In this document: in pieces, positions 43,034 to 53,169 of the stretch
Layout: every line of letters begins with the position of its first letter
Position numbering within the stretch: the first letter of the stretch is position 1
The notes under the pieces: model-generated
What the model saw: the letters and a program-made list of their open reading frames with translations, nothing else
Database searches by the model: none
What the model was told of the DNA's origin: nothing
DNA from: an uncultured Paracoccaceae bacterium
GTDB lineage: Bacteria; Pseudomonadota; Alphaproteobacteria; Rhodobacterales; Rhodobacteraceae
Assembly: GCA_937983405.1 (NCBI GenBank)
Contig: CALJZN010000046.1
Location: forward strand, 1 to 64,000
Length of the DNA stretch: 64,000 bases
Direction: 5' to 3'
Position numbers and translations under genes: made by a program

Positions 43034-45496
43034 ATGGCCGATCCCGGCACCGTCCTTCCGGTCGATGCCGCCCTGCCCGACCTGCGCGCCGCGCTGCGCG
43101 CGGTCGGGCGGGCGGTGCTGCAGGCCCCACCCGGCGCGGGCAAGACGACGCGGGTGCCGCTGGCGCTGCTGGCGGACGTGGAGGGCCGGATCGTGATGCT
43201 CGAGCCGCGGCGGCTGGCCGCCCGGGCCGCGGCCGAGCGGATGGCGGCCAGCCTGGGCGAGGCGGTGGGGCAGACCGTGGGCTACCGCATCCGCGGCGAG
43301 GCGCGCATCGCGCGCGCGACGCGGATCGAGGTGGTGACCGAGGGCATCCTGACGCGGATGATCCAGGCCGATCCCGCGCTTTCGGGCATCGGCGCGCTGA
43401 TCTTCGACGAGTTCCACGAGCGCTCGCTGCAGGCCGACCTCGGCCTGGCGCTGGCCTGGGAGGTGCGCGGCGCGCTGCGGCCCGATCTGGCGCTGGTGGT
43501 GATGTCGGCCACGCTCGACGCCGGCCCGGTGGCCGCGATGCTGGACGATGCGCCGGTGATCACCGCCGAGGGGCGGGCCTTTCCGGTCGAGACGCGCTGG
43601 CTCGACCGCCCGCTGCCGCGCGAGGCGCGGCTCGAGGCGGCGGCGGCCGACCTGATCGCGCGCGCGGCGGCCGAGACCGAGGGCGGCATCCTGGCCTTCC
43701 TGCCCGGCGAGGGCGAGATCCGCCGCACCGCCGCGCTGCTCGCCGGGCGGCTGCCGGCCGACTGCGCGATCCGCCCGCTCTACGGCGCGATGGACATCGC
43801 CGCCCAGCACGCGGCCATCGCCCCGGCGCCGGCGGGGCGCAAGCTGGTGCTGGCCACCGCCATCGCCGAGACCTCGCTGACGATCGAGGATGTGCGGGTG
43901 GTGGTGGACTGCGGGCGGGCGCGGCGGGCGCGGTTCGACCCCGGCGCGGGCATGACCCGGCTGGTGACCGAGCGCGTGACGCGGGCCGAGGCCGAGCAGC
44001 GCCGCGGCCGCGCGGGGCGGGTGGCGCCCGGGGTGTGCTTCCGCCTCTGGACAAAGGGCGAGGAGGGCGCGCTCGCCCCCTTCCCGCCGCCCGAAATCGA
44101 GGCGGCCGACCTCGCCGGGCTGGCGCTTGAGCTTGCGCTGTGGGGGTCCGAGGCCGGCCTCGCCTTCCTCACCCCGCCGCCGGCGGCGGCGCTGGCCGAG
44201 GCGCGGGTGCTGCTCGCCGGGCTCGGCGCGCTGGACGACGCCGGGCGGATCACCGACCACGGCCGCAGGCTTGCCGTCCTGCCGCTGCACCCCCGCCTCG
44301 CGCACATGCTCGCCGTCGCCGGCCCCGCCGCCGCGCCGCTGGCCGCGCTGATCGAGGGGCGCGACCCGCTGGCGGGCGCCCCCGCCGACCTGACCCTGCG
44401 GCTTCAGGCGCTGGCCGACCCGCAGGGCTTTGCCGCCCGCCACCCCTGGGGCCTGCAGCGCGAGGGGCTGGAGCGGCTGCGCGCGGAGGCGCGGCGCCTG
44501 GCGCGACTGGCGCCCGCGGCGGGCGCGGCGCCGCTGTCGCCCGCCGCCATGGCCGCGCTCGCCTATCCCGACCGCATCGGCCTGCGCCGCCCGGGCGCGG
44601 CGCCGCGCTTTCTGCTGTCGGGCGGCAAGGGCGCGGCGCTCGACCCAACCGATCCGCTGGCAGACGCCCGGCTGATCGTGGCGACCGACCTCGACGGCGA
44701 CCCGCGCGAGGCGCGCATCCGCCAGGCCGCCGCGCTGGGCGAGGCCGAGCTGCGCGCCGTCCACGGCACCCGCATCCGCTGGCGCGAGATCTGCGTCTGG
44801 GACGCCCGCGCGGGGCGCGTCGAGGCGCGCCGGCAAGAGACCCTCGGCGCGCTGGTGCTCGACGACCGGCCGTGGGACGCGCCGCCCGAGGCCCGCGCCC
44901 GCGCCGCGCTCGAGGGGGTGCGCAGCCTCGGCCTGGCCGCCTGCGGCATGACCGAGGCCGCGGCGCGCTTCTGCGCCCGGGTCGAGTTCCTGCGCGCCCA
45001 GGGCGAGGACCTGCCCGAGATGACCGAGCCCGCGCTGCTTGCGCGCGCGGAGGACTGGCTGCTGCCGCACCTTGCCGGCTGCCGGACGGCCGCCGATTTG
45101 TCGCGGCTCGACCTGACCGAGGCGCTGCGGCAGGCCCTGACCTGGGAGCAGCGCGCGCGGCTGGACCGCCTGGCGCCGGCCACGTTCGCCACGCCGCTCG
45201 GTCGCGAGGTGCCGATCGACTATGCCGTCGGGGTGCCGGCGGTCGAGCTGCGGTTGCAGGAGCTCTTCGGCCTCGCTGCCCATCCCGTGGTCGGCCCGCA
45301 GCGCCTGCCCCTGCGGCTGACCCTGCTCTCCCCCGCCCGCCGCCCGGTGGCGGTGACGACCGATCTGCCGGGCTTCTGGGCCGGCGCCTACGCCGAGGTG
45401 CGCAAGGACATGCGCGGCCAGTACCCCAGGCACCCCTGGCCCGAGGACCCGGCCGCGGCGGCGCCGACGCTGCGGGCCAGGCCGCGGGGCAGCTGA
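43034..45496 (+). CDS. hrpB: ATP-dependent helicase HrpB
   Basis: APPGAGKTTRVPLALL, DEFHERSLQADL, RRGRAGRVAPGVCFRLW; C-terminal WPEDPAAAAPTLRARPR. Confidence 0.95.
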   Translation: MADPGTVLPVDAALPDLRAALRAVGRAVLQAPPGAGKTTRVPLALLADVEGRIVMLEPRRLAARAAAERMAASLGEAVGQTVGYRIRGEARIARATRIEVVTEGILTRMIQADPALSGIGALIFDEFHERSLQADLGLALAWEVRGALRPDLALVVMSATLDAGPVAAMLDDAPVITAEGRAFPVETRWLDRPLPREARLEAAAADLIARAAAETEGGILAFLPGEGEIRRTAALLAGRLPADCAIRPLYGAMDIAAQHAAIAPAPAGRKLVLATAIAETSLTIEDVRVVVDCGRARRARFDPGAGMTRLVTERVTRAEAEQRRGRAGRVAPGVCFRLWTKGEEGALAPFPPPEIEAADLAGLALELALWGSEAGLAFLTPPPAAALAEARVLLAGLGALDDAGRITDHGRRLAVLPLHPRLAHMLAVAGPAAAPLAALIEGRDPLAGAPADLTLRLQALADPQGFAARHPWGLQREGLERLRAEARRLARLAPAAGAAPLSPAAMAALAYPDRIGLRRPGAAPRFLLSGGKGAALDPTDPLADARLIVATDLDGDPREARIRQAAALGEAELRAVHGTRIRWREICVWDARAGRVEARRQETLGALVLDDRPWDAPPEARARAALEGVRSLGLAACGMTEAAARFCARVEFLRAQGEDLPEMTEPALLARAEDWLLPHLAGCRTAADLSRLDLTEALRQALTWEQRARLDRLAPATFATPLGREVPIDYAVGVPAVELRLQELFGLAAHPVVGPQRLPLRLTLLSPARRPVAVTTDLPGFWAGAYAEVRKDMRGQYPRHPWPEDPAAAAPTLRARPRGS

Positions 45497-45516
45497 GCGC
45501 CGCGGCCGCGCCCCGG

Positions 45517-46002
45517 TCAGCCCATGAAGTCGCGCTTGCCGATCTCGACCCCGTTGTGCCGCAGGATCGCGTAGGCGGTGGTCATGTGGAAGTAGAAGTT
45601 CGGCAGCGCATAGCCGAAAAGGAAATCGGGGGCGGTGAAGGTCATCTCGCGCGGCCCGAACTTGACATGGATCGTCCGCGCCTCGGCGCCGTCGAAGGCG
45701 GCGGCGGGCACGCTCTCGACGAAGCCCCTGGTCTTCTGCACCCGGGCGCGCAACTCGCCCAGCCCCTGCTCGTCGTCCGCATAGACCGGCACCTCCAGCC
45801 CCGCCAGCCGTGCCACCGCGCCCTTGGCGTGATCGGTCGCGATCTGCACCTGCCGGGCAAGGGGGAACATGTCGGGGTAGAGCCGGTCGAGGCACAGCAC
45901 CTCGGGCTGGATGGATTTGGCGGCGCAATGCGCCTCGGCCTTGCCGAGGATCGCATCGAGCGCCCCCAGCGAGCGGGCAAGATAGGGAGCGGGCGACAGC
46001 AT
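45517..46002 (-). CDS. DUF1993-family protein
   Basis: LYPDMFPLARQVQIATDHAKGAVARLAG; NFYFHMTTAYAILRHNGVEIGKRDFMG. Confidence 0.88.
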   Translation of the reverse strand: MLSPAPYLARSLGALDAILGKAEAHCAAKSIQPEVLCLDRLYPDMFPLARQVQIATDHAKGAVARLAGLEVPVYADDEQGLGELRARVQKTRGFVESVPAAAFDGAEARTIHVKFGPREMTFTAPDFLFGYALPNFYFHMTTAYAILRHNGVEIGKRDFMG

Positions 46003-46121
46003 GGCGATGGTCCTTCCTCTGCGCCCGGCGCCCCGGCGCAGACCGCCGGAGGTCCGGGCTCTCGCCGCGCAGTTGCCCGCAGCGCCGCCCGACAGTCAAG
46101 GGCCGGCCGGCGCCCCGCGGG

Positions 46122-47048
46122 TCACAGCCCCAGGCACCAGCGCAGGATCGCCTTCTGCGCGTGCAGGCGGTTCTCGGCCTCGTCGAACACGACCGAGGCC
46201 GGGCCGTCCATGACCGCGTTCGTCACCTCTTCCCCGCGGTGGGCGGGCAGGCAGTGCATGAACAGCGCGTCGGGCTTGGCCGCGGCCATCAGACGCTCGT
46301 TCACCTGGTAGGGGCGAAGCTGGTTGTGCCGCCGTTCCCGCGCCGACTGGCTGTCGTGCATCGACAGCCAGGTGTCCGTCACCACCAGGTCGGCGCCCTC
46401 GACCGCCGCCAGCGGGTCGCGCTCGATCACGATGCGCCGCCCGGCCGCCCGCGCCTGCGCCACGGCGGCCGCCGGCGGGTCGAGCGTCTGCGGTCCGGTG
46501 AAGGTGAGATCGAAGCCGAACTGCCCCGCCGCATGCAGCCAGGAGGTGCAGACGTTGTTGCCGTCGCCCGACCAGACCACCTTGCGCCCGGCGATCGGCC
46601 CGCGATGCTCCTCGTAGGTCATCACGTCGGCCATGATCTGGCAGGGGTGGCTTTCGTTCGTCAGCCCGTTGATCACCGGCACGCCCGCGTGCTCGGCCAT
46701 CTCGTGCAGCACCGCCTCGTCGAAGGTACGCAGCATGACGGCATCGACATAGCGGCCGAGCACCCGGGCGGTGTCGGCGATGGTCTCGCCGTGGCCAAGC
46801 TGCAGCTCGGACCCCGACAGCACCATCGTCTGCCCGCCCATCTGGCGGATTCCGGCATCGAAGGACACGCGGGTGCGGGTCGAGGGCTTCTCGAAGATCA
46901 GCGCCACCATGCGGCCCGCCAGCGGCAGCGAATCGTCCGGCGTGCCCCGGGGCCGGCCGGCGCGCGCGGCCTTCATCGCCTTGGCGGTCTCGAGCATCGC
47001 CCGCAGATCGGCGGGCTCGGTCAGATGAAGGTCGAGGAAATGCGGCAT
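46122..47048 (-). CDS. argF: Ornithine carbamoyltransferase
   Basis: [43 protein letters not shown]. Confidence 0.96.
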   Translation of the reverse strand: MPHFLDLHLTEPADLRAMLETAKAMKAARAGRPRGTPDDSLPLAGRMVALIFEKPSTRTRVSFDAGIRQMGGQTMVLSGSELQLGHGETIADTARVLGRYVDAVMLRTFDEAVLHEMAEHAGVPVINGLTNESHPCQIMADVMTYEEHRGPIAGRKVVWSGDGNNVCTSWLHAAGQFGFDLTFTGPQTLDPPAAAVAQARAAGRRIVIERDPLAAVEGADLVVTDTWLSMHDSQSARERRHNQLRPYQVNERLMAAAKPDALFMHCLPAHRGEEVTNAVMDGPASVVFDEAENRLHAQKAILRWCLGL

Positions 47049-47137
47049 GGCCGGCGGCTCCGAACGGGCGGGGTCGCGGGGCCGTCGGCCGCCCGACGCG
47101 CCTTGACCCCGCAGATGGCTGGCATGTCGGGAAGGCG

Positions 47138-48313
47138 TCAGGCGGCCTCGAGCCGCGCCGCCGCACGGTCGAGCCGGACGATCCCCTCGGCGATCTCGGC
47201 CTCGGTCAGGGTCAGGGGCGGCAGCAGGCGGATCACGTTGTCGCCGCCGGGCACCGTGAGGACGCCCTCGGCATGCCCCGCCGCGACGACATCGGCGTTG
47301 GGCCGGGCGCATTTCAGCCCCAGCATCAGCCCCTGCCCGCGCACCGCCTCGAACACCCCCGGATGTGCGGCGACGAGCCCCTCGAGCCGCTGGCGCATCA
47401 GCCCGGCCTTGCGCCGCACCTCGGCCAGAAAATCCTCGTCGGCGACGAGCTCCATCACCTTCAGCCCGACGGCGCAGGCCAGCGGGTTGCCGCCATAGGT
47501 CGAGCCGTGGGTGCCCACCGTCATGCCGGATGCCGCGGCCTCGGTCGCCAGCACCGCGCCAAGCGGAAAGCCGCCGCCGATACCCTTGGCGACCATCACG
47601 ATGTCGGGCCTGACGCCCGCCCAGTCATGGGCGAACAGTCGGCCGGTCCGGCCCATGCCGCACTGCACCTCGTCCAGCACCAAGAGCGCGCCGGTTTCGT
47701 CGCACAGCGCGCGCAGGCCCTTCAGGCAGGCATCGGGCAGCGCGCGGATGCCGCCCTCGCCCTGGATCGGCTCGATCAGCACCGCCGCGGTGCGGTCGCT
47801 GACCGCGGCCTTCAGCGCGCCGTGGTCGCCCCAGGGCAGATGCACGAAACCCGGCATCAGCGGGCCGAAGCCCTTGACCAGCTTCTCGGCGCCTGCCGCG
47901 GCGATCGCCCCGGTCGAGCGGCCGTGGAACGACCCCTCGAAGGCCACGATCTCGGTGCGTCCGGGGTCGCCCTTGGCCGACCAGTGCTTGCGGACCATCT
48001 TGATCGCGAGCTCGGCCGCCTCGGTGCCCGAGTTGGTGAAGAACACCGTGTCGGCGAAGGTCGCGGCGACGAGCTTTTCCGCCAGCTGCTCCTGCTCGGC
48101 GATGCGGTAGAGGTTCGAGACATGCCACAGCCTGCCCGCCTGCTCGGTCAGCGCCGCGACCAGCGCAGGATGGGCGTGGCCGAGCGCGTTCACCGCGATC
48201 CCGGCGCCGAGGTCGAGAAAGCGGCGGCCGTCTGCCTCGACAAGCCAAGCGCCCTCGCCGCGGACGAAGGTGAGCGGGGCGCGGGCGTAGGTGGGCAGGA
48301 CGGGCGGGATCAT
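47138..48313 (-). CDS. argD: Acetylornithine/succinyldiaminopimelate aminotransferase
   Basis: [65 protein letters not shown]. Confidence 0.95.
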   Translation of the reverse strand: MIPPVLPTYARAPLTFVRGEGAWLVEADGRRFLDLGAGIAVNALGHAHPALVAALTEQAGRLWHVSNLYRIAEQEQLAEKLVAATFADTVFFTNSGTEAAELAIKMVRKHWSAKGDPGRTEIVAFEGSFHGRSTGAIAAAGAEKLVKGFGPLMPGFVHLPWGDHGALKAAVSDRTAAVLIEPIQGEGGIRALPDACLKGLRALCDETGALLVLDEVQCGMGRTGRLFAHDWAGVRPDIVMVAKGIGGGFPLGAVLATEAAASGMTVGTHGSTYGGNPLACAVGLKVMELVADEDFLAEVRRKAGLMRQRLEGLVAAHPGVFEAVRGQGLMLGLKCARPNADVVAAGHAEGVLTVPGGDNVIRLLPPLTLTEAEIAEGIVRLDRAAARLEAA

Positions 48314-48431
48314 CGGCGGCATCCTTCGCGGCAGGGGCCCATGCCTGCCAAAGGCACGGGCACGTGTCAATCCAGGGGCTGGGGGCGAGAGCCCGGCGGC
48401 TGGGGCGCAGAGCGTCGCGGCCGGGCGAACC

Positions 48432-48459
48432 GCCAAAATCCTTGTTCAAGGATTTTGGC
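48432..48459. repeat. AT-rich perfect palindrome in the folE2-argD gap
   Basis: GCCAAAATCCTTG-tt-CAAGGATTTTGGC, 13-bp arms. Confidence 0.9.
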
Positions 48460-48584
48460 CGCGGTCCCGGCGGAGCGCGTCAGTCGCTTCGGCGTCGGAA
48501 CGGGTATAGACGGCGGCCGGCCAGCGTCGTCGCCGGCGCCAAGGACCGTTTCCGGGCCGCTGTCCAGAGCGGCCTGCGGCGATG

Positions 48585-49685
<1,101 letters not shown>

Positions 49686-49762
49686 AGCCGGCCCTTTCCT
49701 GTTCCGTTCCGTCGGGGGCGCGCCCCGGCATCGTCGTGGGGGAATACGAAGGCAGGCCGGCG

Positions 49763-50944
49763 TCAGATCACCGCAAGCGCGTTGCGGATGTCGTCGAGCA
49801 GGTCGTCGGGATCTTCCAAGCCGACCGAGTAACGCACGAGCCCGGGAGAGATGCCGAGCACGGCGCGCGTCGCCTCGGGCAGGCGCTGGTGGGTCGTGGT
49901 CGCGGGATGGGTGACGATCGAGCGGCTGTCGCCGAGGTTGTTCGAGATCGTGGCGATCCTCAGGGCGTTGAGAAAGCGGAAGGCGGCATCCTTGCCGCCC
50001 CGGACCTCGAAGGCCAGGACCGTGCCGCCGTGCGTCATCTGGCGCCGGGCCAGCGCATGCTGCGGGTGCGAGGGCAGATGCGGGTAGAGCACGCGCGCCA
50101 GTCGCGGGTCGCCCTCCAGCGCCGCCGCCAGATGGGCGGCGCCCTCGGCCTGCGCCATGCAGCGCAGCTCGAGCGTCTCGAGGCTCTTGAACAGGAGCCA
50201 GGCCGAGAACGGCGACAGCGCCCCGCCGGTATGCTTGAGATAGGGCTCCACGGTCTTGCGAATGAAGCCCCGGCTGCCGCAGATCACCCCGCCCAGCACC
50301 CGGCCCTGCCCGTCCACATGCTTGGTCGCCGAATAGACGACGACATCGGCCCCCAGCGCCTGCGTGTCCGAAAAGAGCGGCGTGGCAAAGACGTTGTCCA
50401 CCACCACCAGCGCGCCCCGCGCATGGGCGAGCTCGGCGACGGCGCGGATGTCCACGAGCTCGAGGGTCGGGTTCGACACCGCCTCGAAGAACACCGCCCG
50501 GGTGCCGGGGCGGATCGCTGCCGCCCACTGGGCAAGGTCGGTGCCATCGACGAAGCTGACCTCGACCCCGAAGCGCGGCAGCACTTCCTCGAGGACGTAG
50601 AGGCAGGAGCCGAACAGCGCGCGGGAGGAGACCACATGATCCCCCGCGCGCAGCATCGCCATGAGCGCGCCGCTGACCGCGGCCATGCCCGAGGCGGTGG
50701 CGAAGGCATCCTCGGTGCCCTCGAGCGCGGCCATCCGGTCCTCGAACATCCGCACCGTGGGGTTGCCGTAGCGCGCATAGATGAACTCGTCGGGGCCGGC
50801 GGCGACAAAGCGGGCCTCGGCCTGTTCGGCGCTGGCATAGGCGAAGCCCTGGGTGAGGAAGATCGCCTCGGCCATCTCGCCGTAGGCGCTGCGGCGGGTG
50901 CCGGTGTGGACCAGCTTCGTCCGCCGGCGCAGTCCCTCGGTCAT
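49763..50944 (-). CDS. metZ: O-succinylhomoserine sulfhydrylase
   Basis: YGNPTVRMFEDRMAALEGTEDAFATASGMAAV, YSATKHVDGQGRVLGG, HPATTTHQRL. Confidence 0.92.
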   Translation of the reverse strand: MTEGLRRRTKLVHTGTRRSAYGEMAEAIFLTQGFAYASAEQAEARFVAAGPDEFIYARYGNPTVRMFEDRMAALEGTEDAFATASGMAAVSGALMAMLRAGDHVVSSRALFGSCLYVLEEVLPRFGVEVSFVDGTDLAQWAAAIRPGTRAVFFEAVSNPTLELVDIRAVAELAHARGALVVVDNVFATPLFSDTQALGADVVVYSATKHVDGQGRVLGGVICGSRGFIRKTVEPYLKHTGGALSPFSAWLLFKSLETLELRCMAQAEGAAHLAAALEGDPRLARVLYPHLPSHPQHALARRQMTHGGTVLAFEVRGGKDAAFRFLNALRIATISNNLGDSRSIVTHPATTTHQRLPEATRAVLGISPGLVRYSVGLEDPDDLLDDIRNALAVI

Positions 50945-50966
50945 GCTAGCCCTCCGCGGCACGCCT

Positions 50967-51059
50967 GTCGTCCGGATTGCAGCGGAAGGGGAAGCCCCCG
51001 GACGGCGGCGGGCCGGGCCCGTCGCCGGCCGGTTCGACGTGGCCCGCAATCCGGCAGAC
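50967..51059 (-). promoter_or_regulatory. Long-range inverted repeat in the metZ leader (candidate cis-regulatory RNA)
   Basis: gtcgtCCGGATTGC (50967-50980) and GCAATCCGGcagac (51046-51059): 9 contiguous pairs plus 3 more after a 2-nt mismatch. Confidence 0.4.
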
Positions 51060-51220
51060 ATGGCGCCACGGCGGCGCAGCGATAGCGGGGTTGCCCGGAG
51101 CCGTCAATCTTTCGCGCCGGCCCGGTCCTGGCGGGGCTGGCGTGCGGGTCCGTCCCGCGCCATTCTGCCCCGGAGCGCCGCCGGCCGGAAAGCGCAGCTC
51201 GCGGCGCGCAGCTCGGGTCA

Positions 51221-51290
51221 GGCAGCTCGGGGCAGGCAGCTCGGGGCAGGCAGGTCGGGGCAGGCAGGTCGGGGCAGGCAGCTCGGGGAG
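51221..51290 (+). repeat. Tandem 14-bp repeat, 5 copies (consensus GGCAGSTCGGGGCA)
   Basis: Units start at 51221, 51235, 51249, 51263 and 51277; a degenerate copy precedes 51221. Confidence 0.95.
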
Positions 51291-51297
51291 GGACGGG

Positions 51298-51951
51298 ATG
51301 GATGAGCACGCATTGCGCCGCGAGATCGTCGCGCGGGCGCGGGAACTGGACGCAAAGGGGCTGAACCGCGGCGCCTCGGGCAACCTTTCGGCGCGCTCGG
51401 GCGGCTTCATGATCGTCACGCCCTCGGCCGTGCCGCCGGCCGAGATGACACCCGAGAGCCTGGCGCGGATGCGGCTGGACGACGACAGCGGCGCCTGGGA
51501 GGGGCCGCTCAAGCCCTCGACCGAATGGCGGTTCCACCGCGACCTTCTGCGCGCGCGGCCCGAGCTGCAGGCGATCGTGCACACCCATGCGCCATGGTCC
51601 ACCGTGCTGGCCGTCGCGCGCCGGCCGATCCCGGCGGTGCACTACATGATCGCCGCCTTCGGCGGCCCCGACATCCGCTGCAGCGGCTATGCCCGCTTCG
51701 GGACGGCCGAACTTTCGGCCGAGGTCCTCCGCGCGATGGACGGCCGGCTTGGCTGCCTGATGGCCAACCACGGCATGCTGACGGCGGCCGAAAGCCTGGC
51801 CCGGGCCTGCTGGCTGGCCGAGGAACTCGAGGCGCTGGCGCATCAGCATGTCCACGCGCTGACGATCGGCGGGCCGGTCGTGCTGACGGAGGCCGAGATC
51901 GCCGAGGCGACAGCGGCCTTTGCGGGCTATGGGGTGCAGGCAAGGGCGTAG
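51298..51951 (+). CDS. Class II aldolase/adducin-family protein
   Basis: GASGNLSARSGGFMIVTPSAVP, PSTEWRFHRDLLRARPELQAIVHTHAPWSTVLA, LMANHGMLTAAESL. Confidence 0.9.
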   Translation: MDEHALRREIVARARELDAKGLNRGASGNLSARSGGFMIVTPSAVPPAEMTPESLARMRLDDDSGAWEGPLKPSTEWRFHRDLLRARPELQAIVHTHAPWSTVLAVARRPIPAVHYMIAAFGGPDIRCSGYARFGTAELSAEVLRAMDGRLGCLMANHGMLTAAESLARACWLAEELEALAHQHVHALTIGGPVVLTEAEIAEATAAFAGYGVQARA

Positions 51952-51999
51952 GCCGGGCACGCCGGGCGCGGGGCCACCCGCCGGCCCGGACGTGCGCCT

Positions 52000-52956
52000 T
52001 CAGTCGTCGAGGATTGCCGCCAGCCGCCGCAGATGCAGCGCCAGCCGGTCGCGCAGCGCCGGCGCGGTCTCGGGCGTCCAGCGGTGCAACCCCTCGCCCG
52101 ACGTCATCCCCAGCCGCCTTCATCCCCAGCCGCCTTGATCCCCACCCGCCCGTCTGCCACCATCGCTTGCAGCATCGGCGCCGGGCCGGTGCGGCCCGCG
52201 GGATCGGCGAGCAGCTTCGGATGGAGGTCGCGCGAGAGGTCGGTGCCCGCCAGATCGGCGTTCTCGAGCGGGCCAAGCACCGCGAGCCGCCGCCCGAAAC
52301 CCTGCTTCACCGACCGTATCGACCGCAGTGGCGTCGCAGATGCCGCGCTCGACCAGGCTCATCGCCTCGCGCCACGGCGCATGCCGCAGACGGTTGCCGA
52401 TGAGGCCCGGCACGTCCTTTTCCACCGGAACGGGAGCCTCGCCCGCCGCCGGCGGCGCGATCGTCGCGGCCATCGTCGCCTCCGAGGTGGCTGCGGTGCG
52501 GATCACCTCGACCGGCGGGATCATGTGCGGCGGGTTCCACCGGCGGGTGCCCGGCGCGCGGGCCTTGTCCTGCACGCGCGCCATGACGCGCGCGGTCGGA
52601 ATGACCGGGGTGTTCGGGGCAAGGATGCAGCCCGCGGGCGCATGGGCCTCGATGTCGGCCAAGATCGCCTGCTCGCGCTCGGGCTTCTCCGGCGCGGCCT
52701 CGTCCACCAGATCGGTCCCGCGCGCGGCCGGGGCGAGCGTCGGCGCGACCTCGTTGCGCTCGGGGCAGCCGGCCGCCTCGGCGCCGGCCACCCCCATCGC
52801 GGCGAAGCCGGCCGCGATCCGCGCCCGGGCGGCCGCGCGCGCCGCCTCGACCGGATCGGTCGGCGCCACCCGGTGCCCCGCGCGCGCCATCGTTTGCGCG
52901 ATGCCGCGGCCCATCAGCCCCGCCCCGACCGCCCCGCTCCGCTTTGCCGCCGCCAT
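52000..52956 (-). pseudogene. 3-hydroxyacyl-CoA dehydrogenase family (L-carnitine dehydrogenase / PaaH-like), multiply disrupted
   Basis: VGAGLMGRGIAQTMARAGHRV...KARAPGTRRWNPPHMIPPVEVIRTA...DVPGLIGNRLRHAPWREAMSLVERGICDATAVDTV, then a frame change to VKQGFGRRLAVLGPLENADLAGTDL (ORF 52104..52310). The terminal part (GMTSGEGLHRWTPETAPALRDRLALHLRRLAAILDD) is in a third position after a 16-bp tandem repeat. Confidence 0.8.
52105..52152 (-). repeat. 16-bp tandem triplication inside the 3-hydroxyacyl-CoA dehydrogenase pseudogene
   Basis: Plus strand: catccccagccgcctt x2 (52105, 52121), then diverged gatccccacccgcccg (52137). Confidence 0.9.
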
Positions 52957-53169
52957 CCGCCCCTCCCTGCCCCCCGAATGTCGCGTCCGGGCAGACGCGC
53001 GCCGCTGGGCGGGGAAACGGGGAACGGTTTCGCCCCCCCGGGGCCGGCAAAGGCCGCTTCGTCCGCGCGGCCGCAGGCCCTTCGCCGCAGGCGCCCGAGC
53101 CGGAGCCCCGCAGGGGCGCAGGCGAGAGGAAAGCCGTCGCCCGAAGGGCGTCCGCGCGGCCCCCGCGGC

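Noticed and set aside
42998-46099. 1033-aa minus-strand ORF
   Set aside because: Antisense shadow of hrpB.
50945-51120. SAM-II riboswitch upstream of metZ
   Set aside because: Only a P1-like stem and CCGGAUUGC resemble it; the conserved GAUUU and GCUAAA elements are missing, so it is kept only as an unclassified structured-leader candidate.
51221-51290. Short repeats as a CRISPR array
   Set aside because: Units are directly adjacent with no spacers, only 14 bp long, and no cas genes are nearby.
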